Notes under the pieces: model-generated
Told to the model about the DNA's origin: nothing
What the model saw: the letters and a program-made list of their open reading frames with translations, nothing else
Databases searched by the model: none
Source of the DNA: Orenia metallireducens
Lineage (GTDB): Bacteria > Bacillota > Halanaerobiia > Halobacteroidales > Halobacteroidaceae
Assembly: GCF_003001995.1 (NCBI RefSeq)
Contig: NZ_PVNB01000001.1
Coordinates: forward strand, 186,001 to 250,000
Direction: 5' to 3'
Length of the DNA stretch: 64,000 bases
Made by a program: the position numbers and the translations under genes
Shown: positions 18,081 through 27,674 of the stretch, piece by piece
How the letters are laid out: every line of letters starts with the position of its first letter
How positions within the stretch are numbered: position 1 is the stretch's first letter

Positions 18081-18261
18081 ACTTAGCCCCCCTCAATCTT
18101 ATAATACCAAAACTTATATAAGCTATCAAAAAATCAATTTGTAAAATTAACTAAGAAATAACTAGCAAACACAATTTACCTATTATCTAACGTATTTTAC
18201 CAAGAATAAATTGCTTTATTATTAAATTTTTTACTTGTAAAAAAATGAATTAACTGTTATT

Positions 18262-18289
18262 ATTATAACAAATAACGGATTATTTTCAA
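18262..18289 (-). promoter_or_regulatory. sigma-A type promoter for the WecA/TagO-like gene
   Basis: On the minus strand there is TTGAAA (18289-18284), a 16-bp spacer and TATAAT (18267-18262). A TG one base upstream of TATAAT makes an extended -10. Transcription should start near 18255, leaving a 5' leader of about 175 nt before the start at 18080. Confidence 0.7.
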
Positions 18290-18356
18290 GTTATTTTGAA
18301 TAAAAATAAAAAAATAAGAATATCTATGAAATAAATGTAATATATAGTAATTATCA

Positions 18357-19142
18357 TCAACCAAAACTCAACTTTCTCTTTAATCTATCAAAAAATCCTC
18401 TTCTCTTCTCGTATTTGCATAAACCATTGACTCTAACATTATCATTATTTATAACCGCCTCAGCATTCTGAAGATAAAGCTCAGCTCTATGAGCAATCCT
18501 CCCTTCTAATTTAGTAAAGCCATCCTCTAAACATTCCCTTCTCCTAGTATTAGAATGAAGATCAGAAGCGATTAATTGTACCATATTAAGGTCTACCAAA
18601 AGCTCTGCTGTCTCTTTTACTTTAGAACCAAAGGCTCCCAATAAACTCCCTGCATTAAGCTGTGCTAAAACACCACTCTTTATCCAATAATATAGTCGAT
18701 TAGGATCTGTCTGTATCTCTTTATACCGTTCAGGGTGTGCAATAATTGGAGTGTATCCCATCACCTTCAAATCATAAAGTAGGTCATCAGTATAATCAGG
18801 TATTTTAGTCATGGGAAACTCTATTAAAATATAACTACTGTCGTTAATAGTCGTTACCATTCCCTCTTTAACCCTTTTGGCTAAATTAGGCATAATATAA
18901 ACCTCTGCTCCTGATAAGACTCTGACATCTATCCCAGCTCTCTCAATCTCTGCTTGCAGCTCTGCTACTTGCTGCTTAGTTTCACTAGGGCTAATTCCGT
19001 ATCCTTCTTCCATATAATGAGGAGTAGCTACAATAGTAGTAACTCCTTGTCGCTCTGCTTCACGAGCAATTTCTAATGACTCATTTAACTCTTTAGCACC
19101 ATCATCTACACCTGGCAGAATATGAGTGTGGATATCAATCAC
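18357..19142 (-). CDS. CpsB/YwqE-type PHP tyrosine-protein phosphatase
   Basis: This is a metal-dependent phosphatase of the PHP family that dephosphorylates the partner tyrosine kinase and so controls polysaccharide export. Metal-ligand segments are IDIHTHILPGVDDGAKEL, VATPHYME, IIAHPERYKEI and ASDLHSNTRRRE. I start it at GTG 19142 because AAGGAGG lies 7 bp upstream, giving 261 residues, close to the family length. The frame stays open further upstream but without a ribosome site. The kinase gene lies 163 bp upstream, and the set CpsB-CpsD-Wzz-Wza is consecutive. Confidence 0.92.
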   Translation of the reverse strand: MIDIHTHILPGVDDGAKELNESLEIAREAERQGVTTIVATPHYMEEGYGISPSETKQQVAELQAEIERAGIDVRVLSGAEVYIMPNLAKRVKEGMVTTINDSSYILIEFPMTKIPDYTDDLLYDLKVMGYTPIIAHPERYKEIQTDPNRLYYWIKSGVLAQLNAGSLLGAFGSKVKETAELLVDLNMVQLIASDLHSNTRRRECLEDGFTKLEGRIAHRAELYLQNAEAVINNDNVRVNGLCKYEKRRGFFDRLKRKLSFG

Positions 19143-19305
19143 AATAACACCTCCTTGAAAATAATAAATCATATTGAATAATGAATATCGGAAAATAATT
19201 GATAAAAAATAGTTATATAGTAAACAAATAAAAGATACAATCATAATTCAATGATTTCTTAATTCTACTTTTATTATTTATCCTTTATTTTTTATTATTT
19301 ATTCT

Positions 19306-20049
19306 CTATCCTTTAAAACTGTTTCCGTAATAGTAATAGTAATCGTAATATCCTCCCCTGCTATTTACAGGATACTTGGTAATTATAGTTCCAATAATAT
19401 TAGCATTAACCTTATCAAGTTGCTCCTTAGCTCTAACTATCATCGATTCTTCGGTTTGATGAGAAGCTACTATCAATATTACCCCATCTACTTTATTAGA
19501 TAAGACTGCAGCATCAGTTACTGCAATCACAGGAGGTGTATCTATAAAGACCATATCAGCTTCCTTATCTGCTCTTTTAATTATTTCTTCCATACGCTTA
19601 GAATTTAATAATTCAGCAGGATTAGGAGGAATTGTTCCTGTGGTTATAAGCTGTAAGCCATCGATTCCTGTCTCTCGTAAGCCATCCTCAAAGTCAATCT
19701 CATTGGTCAAGATGTTACTCAAACCTTCAAAGTTTGGTAGGTCATAGAATTTATGCTGCATCGGCTTACGCATATCTGCGTCTATAATAATGACCTTCTT
19801 TCCATTCTGTGCCATAGAAATAGCCAGATTAGCAATAGTTAAGGACTTCCCTTCACTGGGTCCACTACTAGTTATTGCTATCTTAGTTAAAGGATTATCA
19901 GGGCTTAAGAAGCTAATATTGGTTCTGATAAACCGATAAGCTTCAGAAGCAGGGGACTTGGGATTATGCTTAACTATCAATTCATTATTACGGGTCTTTA
20001 ACAGGCTTCGACTATCTTTTTGCGTCTTCTTTTTAAATATATTAAACAT
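19306..20049 (-). CDS. CpsD/CapB-type bacterial tyrosine kinase
   Basis: This cytoplasmic BY-kinase works with the Wzz-like membrane activator encoded just upstream. It has a Walker A loop (SSGPSEGKSLTIANLAISMA), Walker A' (KVIIIDADMRKP) and Walker B (MVFIDTPPVIAVTDA). The C-terminus is a tyrosine cluster, GGYYDYYYYYGNSFKG, the usual autophosphorylation site. The start is ATG 20049 behind GGGAGGGGA (247 residues); it is 1 bp from the stop of the upstream gene. The PHP phosphatase downstream would reset it. Confidence 0.93.
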   Translation of the reverse strand: MFNIFKKKTQKDSRSLLKTRNNELIVKHNPKSPASEAYRFIRTNISFLSPDNPLTKIAITSSGPSEGKSLTIANLAISMAQNGKKVIIIDADMRKPMQHKFYDLPNFEGLSNILTNEIDFEDGLRETGIDGLQLITTGTIPPNPAELLNSKRMEEIIKRADKEADMVFIDTPPVIAVTDAAVLSNKVDGVILIVASHQTEESMIVRAKEQLDKVNANIIGTIITKYPVNSRGGYYDYYYYYGNSFKG

Positions 20050-20050
20050 C

Positions 20051-21499
20051 TTATTCTCCCCTCCCATAGCCTTGAGAATGATCTATCATATCTAAGTGAG
20101 GAGTCATCCCCAATACAGGCAATCCTGTCAAGCGCTCTACGTCACTTTCATCCTTGATTGTGGTATCTAGATATTCAATTAAGAAGATTACTCCAACCGC
20201 CATAAATATTGCCAACATCATAGCAATCACCATATTTAACTTAACATTAGGTTTAATGGGAAGTTCACTAGCAATCGCCGGATCCACCACTGTGATATCA
20301 GAAGTCTTCATCGCCTCTTGGATCTGTGTCTCTTCTTTCTTCTGACGCAGCATAGTATAGATGCTTTCAGTTACTTTACTCTCTCTTTGTAGTCTAGCTA
20401 AAGCAAGCTCCTTTTCTGGTAAAGCACTTAACTCTTCTTTTATCTCTTGAATCTGCACTTGATAGGTCTGCAGCTGACTCTCTGTAGCAATGATATTAGT
20501 CTGTAAGCTAATCATCTTATTTCTTAGAGAACTATAAAGTGGGTTAATCGTCTTAGTTCTAGAGCTAACTACTTCAGTTACCGCTTCTTCTAAGCGAGCT
20601 TTAATCTCTTCTTTCTGCTTTAATAATTCTAATACTTTAGGGTGTTTATCAGTATATGATTCTCTTAATCCCGCAAGCTCAACCTCCAAATTAGCCAATT
20701 GCTGCTGATAATTCTTGACTATTGGATTATCAGTTATAACCTTAGTAGATATAATCTCTTTATCCTCTTCAGCTAGCTTCTTATTTACATCAGTCAAACT
20801 GACTCTACTCTCTTTTAATTCCACTTCTGCTTTTGCCTTAGCAGTTTCTACCTCAGTTAATCTCTCTAAAGTAACCTTTCCTTGCTCTGAAGGGAGAATA
20901 ACCCCATGTTTCTCTTTATATGATAACAATTGATTTTCTAATTCAGCCAATCTTCTTTCAGTATTTTCCAATTGAGTACTGATGAAACTCTCTGCTCCCT
21001 TTAATTCAACACTATTCATCTCTCGATTCTCTTCTCTAAACTCTTCTATCAGAGTATTTGCTATCCGTTTAGCCATCTCTGCATCTGAATAGTTTACTGT
21101 GATAGTAATTAAATTATTTTCTCCACCAGCAATAGAAACTACTTCTCTTAATTCTTTAGTTGAGATTAATTCACCTGTCTCTATACTTCTCAAATCTAAT
21201 TTTTCAATAACCTTGTTTAAAATTCTTCTACTCTTTAGAATTTCGGTATAAGTACCTACCTTATCATTCTTCCCCATCCCTAGGGATAACTGATCACTGA
21301 ATAGATTCTCCATACCATTATCCTCTTTGACCATTACTAGAGTAGAGGATTGATATATCTTAGTCATGTTGATACTGATAAAATAACTTGCTAATAGAGC
21401 AACTATCATTGCACCGATAATAAACCACTTACGGTACCAGATTATATTAAAATACTCACGTAAATCTATCTCTATCATATCTTGCTCAAACTGTTCCAT
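20051..21499 (-). CDS. Wzz/CapA-type polysaccharide co-polymerase
   Basis: This is a 482-residue inner-membrane protein of the chain-length determinant family. A first membrane segment near residues 19-38 (WYRKWFIIGAMIVALLAS) and a second near 427-447 (MVIAMMLAIFMAVGVIFLIE) enclose a long periplasmic coiled coil. The sequence after the second segment (TIKDESDVERLTGLPVLGMT) is the conserved junction to the kinase, which is a separate gene here as in Gram-positives. GGGAGGAG precedes the ATG. It sets chain length and activates the kinase at 19306. Confidence 0.92.
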   Translation of the reverse strand: MEQFEQDMIEIDLREYFNIIWYRKWFIIGAMIVALLASYFISINMTKIYQSSTLVMVKEDNGMENLFSDQLSLGMGKNDKVGTYTEILKSRRILNKVIEKLDLRSIETGELISTKELREVVSIAGGENNLITITVNYSDAEMAKRIANTLIEEFREENREMNSVELKGAESFISTQLENTERRLAELENQLLSYKEKHGVILPSEQGKVTLERLTEVETAKAKAEVELKESRVSLTDVNKKLAEEDKEIISTKVITDNPIVKNYQQQLANLEVELAGLRESYTDKHPKVLELLKQKEEIKARLEEAVTEVVSSRTKTINPLYSSLRNKMISLQTNIIATESQLQTYQVQIQEIKEELSALPEKELALARLQRESKVTESIYTMLRQKKEETQIQEAMKTSDITVVDPAIASELPIKPNVKLNMVIAMMLAIFMAVGVIFLIEYLDTTIKDESDVERLTGLPVLGMTPHLDMIDHSQGYGRGE

Positions 21500-21554
21500 C
21501 TTTCTCCTCCCAACTACTATAATTACTTAAATTTTATATAACTAGGTTATAAAA

Positions 21555-22436
21555 TTATTCTGTTAGATCCTTTATTCCATTTAGTCCTCCCACAAAGAAG
21601 AAAAGATTAGTCCAAAAGGACGATTTTCTTAAGCTATATTTTCCCTTCTCAATATATACACTATCACCATCTGTTAATAACTTATTACTATTTGTATCAA
21701 AAGCAACTATCTTATCTAAATTCAACTCTTCTTTTACCCCTTCTGATACATACTTAACCTGATTAGAAGCATCTGTAGTTACTCCGCCTGCCTGAGCAAT
21801 CAAATCATTGATAGTAGCTCCTTGCTTTAATTTATACCTTCCTGGACTACTAATCTCCCCTACGATATTAACCTCAATAGACTCATCTCCTATATAAAGA
21901 ACATCCCCCTCTTCTAAGAGATAATTCATCTCTGTACTCTTCCCAGAAAGTAAATTCTTCAAATTAATAGCTAGAGTCTCTTCACCTCGAGTCAACTTGG
22001 CATTATTTAAATCAGCAGTCTCATTTAGACCACCAGCAAGAGAAATCAACTCCAAAACCCTACTTTGTGGTTCTAATTGATAAGTTCCTGGTTTATCAAC
22101 TTGACCTAAGACCATTACTCTAACCTTTCTATAGCTTTTCAAAACTACATTAACATAAGAAGGTTCAATCTTAACATACTCCTTTAAATCTTTAATAATT
22201 ATATCAGTCAGTTGAGTAAGAGTTAATCCCTCTGCTTTAAGATCACCTATTAATGGAAATGAGATATTCCCGTCAGGACCAACACTTACCTCCTGTTTTA
22301 AGTCCTCATGACCCCAAACAGAAATATAAAGCTGATCATCAACAGTCAGCTTATACTCTGATGCTATTATTTCCTGTGGCATAATAGTAATAACGAATAC
22401 AAATGCGATTAAAAAGCATAATAATCTACGCATCAT
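21555..22436 (-). CDS. wza: Wza-like polysaccharide export protein
   Basis: This is a secreted protein of 293 residues with an N-terminal signal peptide (LLCFLIAFVFVITIMP) and a poly-export domain (YKLTVDDQLYISVWGHEDLK). Two SLBB domains follow (VMVLGQVDKPGTYQLEP and VNIVGEISSPGRYKLKQG). In diderms this family forms the outer-membrane export channel for capsule or exopolysaccharide. I see no lipobox at the cleavage site, so it may not be lipidated. The C-terminus ends with a hydrophobic stretch (FWTNLFFFVGG) that could be the membrane helix. It heads the wza-wzz-cpsD-cpsB run. Confidence 0.9.
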   Translation of the reverse strand: MMRRLLCFLIAFVFVITIMPQEIIASEYKLTVDDQLYISVWGHEDLKQEVSVGPDGNISFPLIGDLKAEGLTLTQLTDIIIKDLKEYVKIEPSYVNVVLKSYRKVRVMVLGQVDKPGTYQLEPQSRVLELISLAGGLNETADLNNAKLTRGEETLAINLKNLLSGKSTEMNYLLEEGDVLYIGDESIEVNIVGEISSPGRYKLKQGATINDLIAQAGGVTTDASNQVKYVSEGVKEELNLDKIVAFDTNSNKLLTDGDSVYIEKGKYSLRKSSFWTNLFFFVGGLNGIKDLTE

Positions 22437-22593
22437 AAACCTCCTATAAGATAATTTAATATTGCAATCTCTAATTAATATTTAAAAATTAATTCTTGTT
22501 TATTATAATTCAATAATTTAATTATAAATTCCTGCTTAATTAGCAAAGTACAATTTACTCTAATTACAATATACATCCAAATCAACCAATACT

Positions 22594-22599
22594 ATTATA
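22594..22599 (-). promoter_or_regulatory. extended -10 promoter for the wza operon
   Basis: On the minus strand the sequence TGTTATAAT (TATAAT at 22599-22594, with the TG extension) lies about 160 bp before the wza start. A matching -35 is weak, so the extended -10 is the main support. Confidence 0.45.
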
Positions 22600-22695
22600 A
22601 CATGTAATAGTATATTATTAAATTATAATCCAATTTTTTATAAAAATAATCTTATTAAAATCAAAATATTAACCAATCCAAAACTTTAATAGATT

Positions 22696-23838
22696 TTAGA
22701 AATTTTTGATAAACTCTATGATTTTTTCTCCTCTTTTTTCCCAGAGCAATTCTTCAGACTTCTCTATTATGTAATTTGAGTAGCTATCAAAAATCTCTTT
22801 AGATAAATTAAGCTGATTAATTGCCTCTACCAAACCATCTATATCACCATTTTCATAAAATATGCCACCTTTTTCTGTAATAATTTCTCTAGGTGCTGGG
22901 AGGTCAGTTGAAATCACTGGAATACCATGGGAAAAATAATTAAAAATCTTCATTGGGGAGGTTAAATACCTATTAAAAAAAGTATCTGCAAGAGGTGTAA
23001 TGCCTATTTTAATCTCTTTTAACCTCTTCTCCAAATCGTTTCTACTAATCCAACCTGTAACCTCCACTCTATCTTCGATCCCTAAACATTTAGCTAAAGC
23101 TAGGTATTTATCTATTACTTTCTGACTTTTACCCCCGATAATTAATAACTTTAGACTATCATCACTAATTTTATTTAAAGCCTGAAAGATATCCTCTACT
23201 CTCTTTCTCTTATCTAATGAGCCCACATAACCTAAATATTTATTTTTCCATAAATTAGGATTCTTAATTACTTCCTTAATGCCAGTTCTAGCTAAACAAT
23301 AATTCTGATCTGGCATATATCTCTTATATAATTTTATCAATTGACTTTGGTGACAAACAACACCGTCAACTTTAGGTAAAAACCATCTTTCAAATAGACT
23401 TTTCTTAATATTACTTCTTTCTCCTTTTAGCTTTAAATCAAAATAAAAATCATGAACTTCAAAAAATACTTTTATATTGTATAATCTCTTTAATAAATAT
23501 AAATAAGGAAGAAAACCAACCTTTCTTGTTATCACTGCTTCTACCTTTCCTTCTTTAGCTAATCTTCTTATCCTATTAAATGACTCAAGATAGAATTTAG
23601 TTACTCTATCTAGTAGTCCATGATTACTTATAAATTCAATCTTAAAGTTTTTAATAGGTTCTAAATCAAAGTATTCTTCTAATACCTCGTTAAAATCTTT
23701 TTCAGTGTTTTTAGTTACTAATAACCTTATATTATAATCTGTACTGGCTTTTGCCAATCCATAACAAGTAAAAGTACAGAAACTTATTCCCGCCCCTTGA
23801 CTTGGCCAAGGGCTCCCAAATACATAAAAAATATTCAA
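22696..23838 (-). CDS. GT4 glycosyltransferase
   Basis: This is a GT-B enzyme of 380 residues. It starts MNIFYVFGSPWPSQGAGISF and has YLGYVGSLDKRKRVEDIFQA at the C-terminal domain. The donor-site region is SPMKIFNYFSHGIPVISTD, typical of GT4 enzymes that build exopolysaccharides. The start is a TTG at 23838 after GAGAGGTTGATT. It ends the second glycosyltransferase run and lies 1 bp from the ligase gene. The sugar specificity is not readable. Confidence 0.82.
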   Translation of the reverse strand: MNIFYVFGSPWPSQGAGISFCTFTCYGLAKASTDYNIRLLVTKNTEKDFNEVLEEYFDLEPIKNFKIEFISNHGLLDRVTKFYLESFNRIRRLAKEGKVEAVITRKVGFLPYLYLLKRLYNIKVFFEVHDFYFDLKLKGERSNIKKSLFERWFLPKVDGVVCHQSQLIKLYKRYMPDQNYCLARTGIKEVIKNPNLWKNKYLGYVGSLDKRKRVEDIFQALNKISDDSLKLLIIGGKSQKVIDKYLALAKCLGIEDRVEVTGWISRNDLEKRLKEIKIGITPLADTFFNRYLTSPMKIFNYFSHGIPVISTDLPAPREIITEKGGIFYENGDIDGLVEAINQLNLSKEIFDSYSNYIIEKSEELLWEKRGEKIIEFIKNF

Positions 23839-23839
23839 A

Positions 23840-25021
23840 TCAACCTCTCCCTTGGTTATTATTCTCCTTACTTTGCCCCAAAATAAGATTAATAGCTATA
23901 ATAAACCAAATTAACCTTCCTACAAATCTATCTTCTAGATTATACTCTGTTAAACCATGGGCTAAGTAGCTTATTATTGTCCCTAAACTAGCCAAGAAAA
24001 ATAGCTTTAAATTATAATTTCTTTCTAACTTATAATTAACATATAAATCTTTTAGTATAAATCCAAATAACAAAATAAAAGATATCAGACCTATAGTTCC
24101 TGTTTCAGCAGCTAATTGCAAAAAATTATTATGAGCATGAGCTGTTGATACCATGGGTTCTTGATAATATGGTTCTTTAATGATAACCTCACTAAAATTA
24201 TTTAGTCCTATACCATTAACCCAATGATCACGATAAATCAACAAAGCACCACGCCATAAATTTAAGCGAGTTACGTTACTTTTATTCTCTTTAAAATCAA
24301 AGATACTAATAAAACGGTTAATATATTGGTTAGGTATAATCTGAGGGGCTACTGCTACAAAAATTAAGACTAAAATTAAAAAATATAATAAATAACTTTT
24401 ATTTTTAATAAAAATTATTAAAACTAAACTAGCTAGAAAGGCCAACCAAACCCCTCTAGTTTGGGTAAAAATCAAGGATGATATCCCAATAATACTTAAC
24501 AAACCTAATATTATTCTAGGAATTAAAGAAATTCTACCCCAACAAATATAACTAATCAAATATAAGAGAAAAAAGCTTAGTATACTAGCAAATTCCATTA
24601 CAAAAATATTTCCATGAACCCTAGCTACCCCTGAATAAAATTGTAATAAAGACTGACCTAATGAGAATAATATTGCAGCAAATAAAATTACCAACAAAGT
24701 TCTAATAACCTTTAAACTTGGATTTACATCAACAAGCAGATAGAATAATATAATCGGAATCAAGAATCTTTGAAGATAGTCTAGACTATTAACAAGATTT
24801 AAACTATCAACAAAAGAGAAGAGTAAAGCAATCAAAAATAAAATTATATATCTATCATAAGGTGTTTGATTTATTTTAACTTCTTTATTTATAACCTTTT
24901 TTATTACCCAAGCTAACAATGATACCCCTAAACCTAAATTCATTATTGCTAATGATATAAAAGTTCCCGTTAAATATATTAAAAACCCTAGAATAATTAT
25001 ATGGTTAAAAGTTTTTTCCAT
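23840..25021 (-). CDS. O-antigen ligase/polymerase family membrane protein
   Basis: This 393-residue protein with about twelve membrane segments carries the Wzy_C features. QTRGVWLAFLASLVLI lies before, and a large periplasmic loop ends in STAHAHNNFLQLAAETGTIG. The conserved histidine of WaaL-type ligases lies in such a loop. It either ligates a finished glycan to lipid A-core or polymerises repeat units. The surrounding core-type genes (WaaA, GT9, WaaP-like) favour ligase. The ATG has AAAGGAG upstream. Confidence 0.82.
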   Translation of the reverse strand: MEKTFNHIIILGFLIYLTGTFISLAIMNLGLGVSLLAWVIKKVINKEVKINQTPYDRYIILFLIALLFSFVDSLNLVNSLDYLQRFLIPIILFYLLVDVNPSLKVIRTLLVILFAAILFSLGQSLLQFYSGVARVHGNIFVMEFASILSFFLLYLISYICWGRISLIPRIILGLLSIIGISSLIFTQTRGVWLAFLASLVLIIFIKNKSYLLYFLILVLIFVAVAPQIIPNQYINRFISIFDFKENKSNVTRLNLWRGALLIYRDHWVNGIGLNNFSEVIIKEPYYQEPMVSTAHAHNNFLQLAAETGTIGLISFILLFGFILKDLYVNYKLERNYNLKLFFLASLGTIISYLAHGLTEYNLEDRFVGRLIWFIIAINLILGQSKENNNQGRG

Positions 25022-25039
25022 AAAATCTCCTTTAATTTA

Positions 25040-25840
25040 TTATTTCTTTATAAGTCCATTTTGACAAAACACATCTCCTTTTTCTTTCTTTTTCTTATAT
25101 ATCTTTTTATTCTTATTGAAGGCTTCTTTTTGACCATTCCTACCATGAAATAGGTGATATTGTATTGCTTTATTTCTTAATGATTTAAATTCAACACCTA
25201 TCTTTTCTAATCTCCACTGAAGGTCAGTATCTTCAAATCCGTAATCCTCATAATCCTCATCAAAGCCGTTAACTTTATAAATAATATCCTTTGAAACACC
25301 AAAATTTGAACCTATCATTACAGTTTTACGTTTGATCAAATTAAAATCAAAAGGAAAGTATAAACCCTCTTCTATATGACTACTCTTAGAAAGTAATATT
25401 TTCATAAAAGATAGATAATTTATGTTTTTTTCTTCTAATAGAACATTAGTTAATTTAGAATCCAATAAAACTCTTCTACTAAACAAACAAATATTATTAG
25501 ATTTCCTTTTAGTATACTCTTCTAAGAACTTTTTATGTAAAATACAATCGCTATCAATAAATATTAAGAAATTAGATTCAGCTTTTTTTATAGCTTCATT
25601 TAATATCCTACTTTTTCTAAATCCTTTGTCTTCTTGGTAAACATGTTTTATATTAAAATTATATATTTTCCTCTTTTGCTTTATAAATTTTTTTAATTCC
25701 TCTTCATCATTGTCCTCTGCAATAATAACCTCAAAATTTTTACATGTTTGTTGCTTTAAAGATTCTAATACCAATTCTAAGTAATTATTTTTTTTATAAA
25801 TACTGATAATAATTGATAAATCAACTGAGCTATTAATCAT
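25040..25840 (-). CDS. GT2 glycosyltransferase (galactosyltransferase-like C-terminus)
   Basis: This is a GT-A enzyme of 266 residues. It opens DLSIIISIYKKNNYLELVLE, has FLIFIDSDCILHKKFLEEY as the D-x-D region, and ends with GFDEDYEDYGFEDTDLQWRL. The last matches the glyco_transf_7C signature of chondroitin/galactosyltransferase-like GT2 enzymes. The ribosome site is weak (GGAG 11 bp before the ATG). It is part of the second glycosyltransferase operon; donor unknown. Confidence 0.82.
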   Translation of the reverse strand: MINSSVDLSIIISIYKKNNYLELVLESLKQQTCKNFEVIIAEDNDEEELKKFIKQKRKIYNFNIKHVYQEDKGFRKSRILNEAIKKAESNFLIFIDSDCILHKKFLEEYTKRKSNNICLFSRRVLLDSKLTNVLLEEKNINYLSFMKILLSKSSHIEEGLYFPFDFNLIKRKTVMIGSNFGVSKDIIYKVNGFDEDYEDYGFEDTDLQWRLEKIGVEFKSLRNKAIQYHLFHGRNGQKEAFNKNKKIYKKKKEKGDVFCQNGLIKK

Positions 25841-25862
25841 ATTTGACCCATCTCCTAAAAAA

Positions 25863-26789
25863 CTACTTATTCCCTAACAACTTATAATTTCTATGCCCAC
25901 TTAGATATATTTTACCCCCAAACCTTCTTTCTAGCCATTGCTCCATTGCTGTAATCATTCTTGTCTTCTTCTTTTCGTGTTTATGCAATTCTCGTCTTGA
26001 ATCAGGGTCTCCACTATATTGTAATTTATACTTCCAGTCCATTCTAGAAATCCATTGTTCCATTACTTTAGGATGAGTCCCTTTGTATACAGGCAATCTA
26101 TTCAGTGGTCCATAATCAAACTCATCAGCTGCTTGATTATAATATTCTTCTGCTCTCTTTTTACCCCAATGAACACTATCTAGTGCCTTTTTCTTACTTT
26201 GCATATAGTGTGGTGGTCTTACCCATCCATAATGAAATATTTCAGCATTTGCATGAGCAGCCCTAACTGGTCTACCATTTTTTCTAAAGCCTTGGGCACT
26301 ATTATGAGACTTAATGCTTAGATTGTTTTTAATCATCCGTACCTCTCTCTTATACCAGCCATGGCTCTTATGATAATGTTCATAATCACCCCAAAAATGA
26401 CGATAATCAAAGACTAAGGCTTCTACTTCATCATCATCTAATAGCTCGAGGCATCTATCTTTAATAACTGCTAAATACTTTTCATGTACAACTTCATCAG
26501 CCTGTAAATAAAAACACCAATCCCCACTACATTCATTTAAAGCAATATTAGTTTGGATAGCATTTACTCTTCCACCCTTAAAATCTTTTTCATCCCAAAC
26601 TGTATCAATAATCTTTATCTTATCACTTTTTATACTTTCTATTCTCTCTCTAGTATAATCATCTTCATCTCCTTTACCTACCGCTATTATAAATTCATCA
26701 CAAATAGGTAAAATAGATTCTATAGCCTCTTTAATTGGATAATATAACTTGGTTGCATTCCTTACCATAGAAAAACCACTAATCTTCAT
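25863..26789 (-). CDS. GT2-like glycosyltransferase
   Basis: This protein of 308 residues begins MKISGFSMVRNATKLYYPIK and contains DEFIIAVGKGDEDDYTRERI. The segment GDWCFYLQADEVVHEKYL looks like the donor-metal region of GT2 enzymes (QADE in place of D-x-D). It then has a long segment rich in His and Trp (HFWGDYEHYHKSHGWYKREV). GGGAGGA precedes the ATG. Proteins of this kind are usually annotated as glycosyltransferases, but the second half is unlike classical GT2 and its role is uncertain. Confidence 0.75.
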   Translation of the reverse strand: MKISGFSMVRNATKLYYPIKEAIESILPICDEFIIAVGKGDEDDYTRERIESIKSDKIKIIDTVWDEKDFKGGRVNAIQTNIALNECSGDWCFYLQADEVVHEKYLAVIKDRCLELLDDDEVEALVFDYRHFWGDYEHYHKSHGWYKREVRMIKNNLSIKSHNSAQGFRKNGRPVRAAHANAEIFHYGWVRPPHYMQSKKKALDSVHWGKKRAEEYYNQAADEFDYGPLNRLPVYKGTHPKVMEQWISRMDWKYKLQYSGDPDSRRELHKHEKKKTRMITAMEQWLERRFGGKIYLSGHRNYKLLGNK

Positions 26790-26814
26790 CTTTTATCCTC
26801 CCTAAATAATTATA

Positions 26815-27654
26815 CTATTTCTTAAATAACTGCTTAATCTGTCTCTTCCAATATAGGAATTTCTTTCTCTTATCTCTATGCTTAATCATTAATGATAAGA
26901 TTCTTTGATATTCTTGTGGAGCATAATATTTCATAAATATTCTTTGTTCATCTTCTGTTAGTTTAAATCTAGCTAAGTCTTTCATTCTACTCTTAATATC
27001 TAAGTTATTCTTTATTCTACCACGATTTAAATCTATATAATAAAATTTAGGACTTTTATCTATATCCTTAACTAAAATATTTCCCGCATGTAAATCATTG
27101 TGGACTATACCTGCATCATGCATCCCCTTAATATCTTTAGCAATCTGAGGCAACCAATCTTTAACTTTATTTCTTAAAGGATGATTATCATCTTTTAAAA
27201 TATCTAATAGGTTATAATCATAATCAATATATTCAGTAATAAAGTAACTATAAATTATCTTATTAAATCTACCTCTTCTCTCTAATAATGCAATGGGCTT
27301 AGGAGTTCTTAGACCAACTTCTTCTAAAGCTAAAGCCAACTTAAGGGATCTAACTGCTTTAGAGTCTAAAAAACAGAATCTTAGCTTATCATACCTCCTA
27401 GTCAAATTGAATTTCTTTATTATAATATCTTCATTAATTCCAGGAATATCATCAGCTTGAAAATGAATTAGAGCATTACGAACATCATATATCTTTTCTC
27501 CATCCTTTTGAATTTCAATCTCTTCAATAAATCTCCTAAAATCTCTATTTTCAAAACCCTCATTAATCCATAATAACTGATTATCATTACTAGTCTCTTC
27601 TCGAATATAGTCAACTTTATTTCCTATTTCTAATTTTAGAGACACCACTTTCAC
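26815..27654 (-). CDS. LPS-core kinase, WaaP/InaA-like
   Basis: This is a small protein-kinase-fold enzyme of about 279 residues. The catalytic loop reads DAGIVHNDLHAGNILV (H-x-D with the following N) and the metal-binding segment is FYYIDLNRGRI. The WaaP/InaA family phosphorylates sugars of the LPS core on the cytoplasmic side. The start is uncertain: GTG 27654, 27648 and 27645 are in frame, and AAGAGGTG fits the inner two best. Its place among core-type glycosyltransferases supports the core-kinase role. Confidence 0.82.
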   Translation of the reverse strand: MKVVSLKLEIGNKVDYIREETSNDNQLLWINEGFENRDFRRFIEEIEIQKDGEKIYDVRNALIHFQADDIPGINEDIIIKKFNLTRRYDKLRFCFLDSKAVRSLKLALALEEVGLRTPKPIALLERRGRFNKIIYSYFITEYIDYDYNLLDILKDDNHPLRNKVKDWLPQIAKDIKGMHDAGIVHNDLHAGNILVKDIDKSPKFYYIDLNRGRIKNNLDIKSRMKDLARFKLTEDEQRIFMKYYAPQEYQRILSLMIKHRDKRKKFLYWKRQIKQLFKK

Positions 27655-27674
27655 CTCTTACTAATAATAGTATT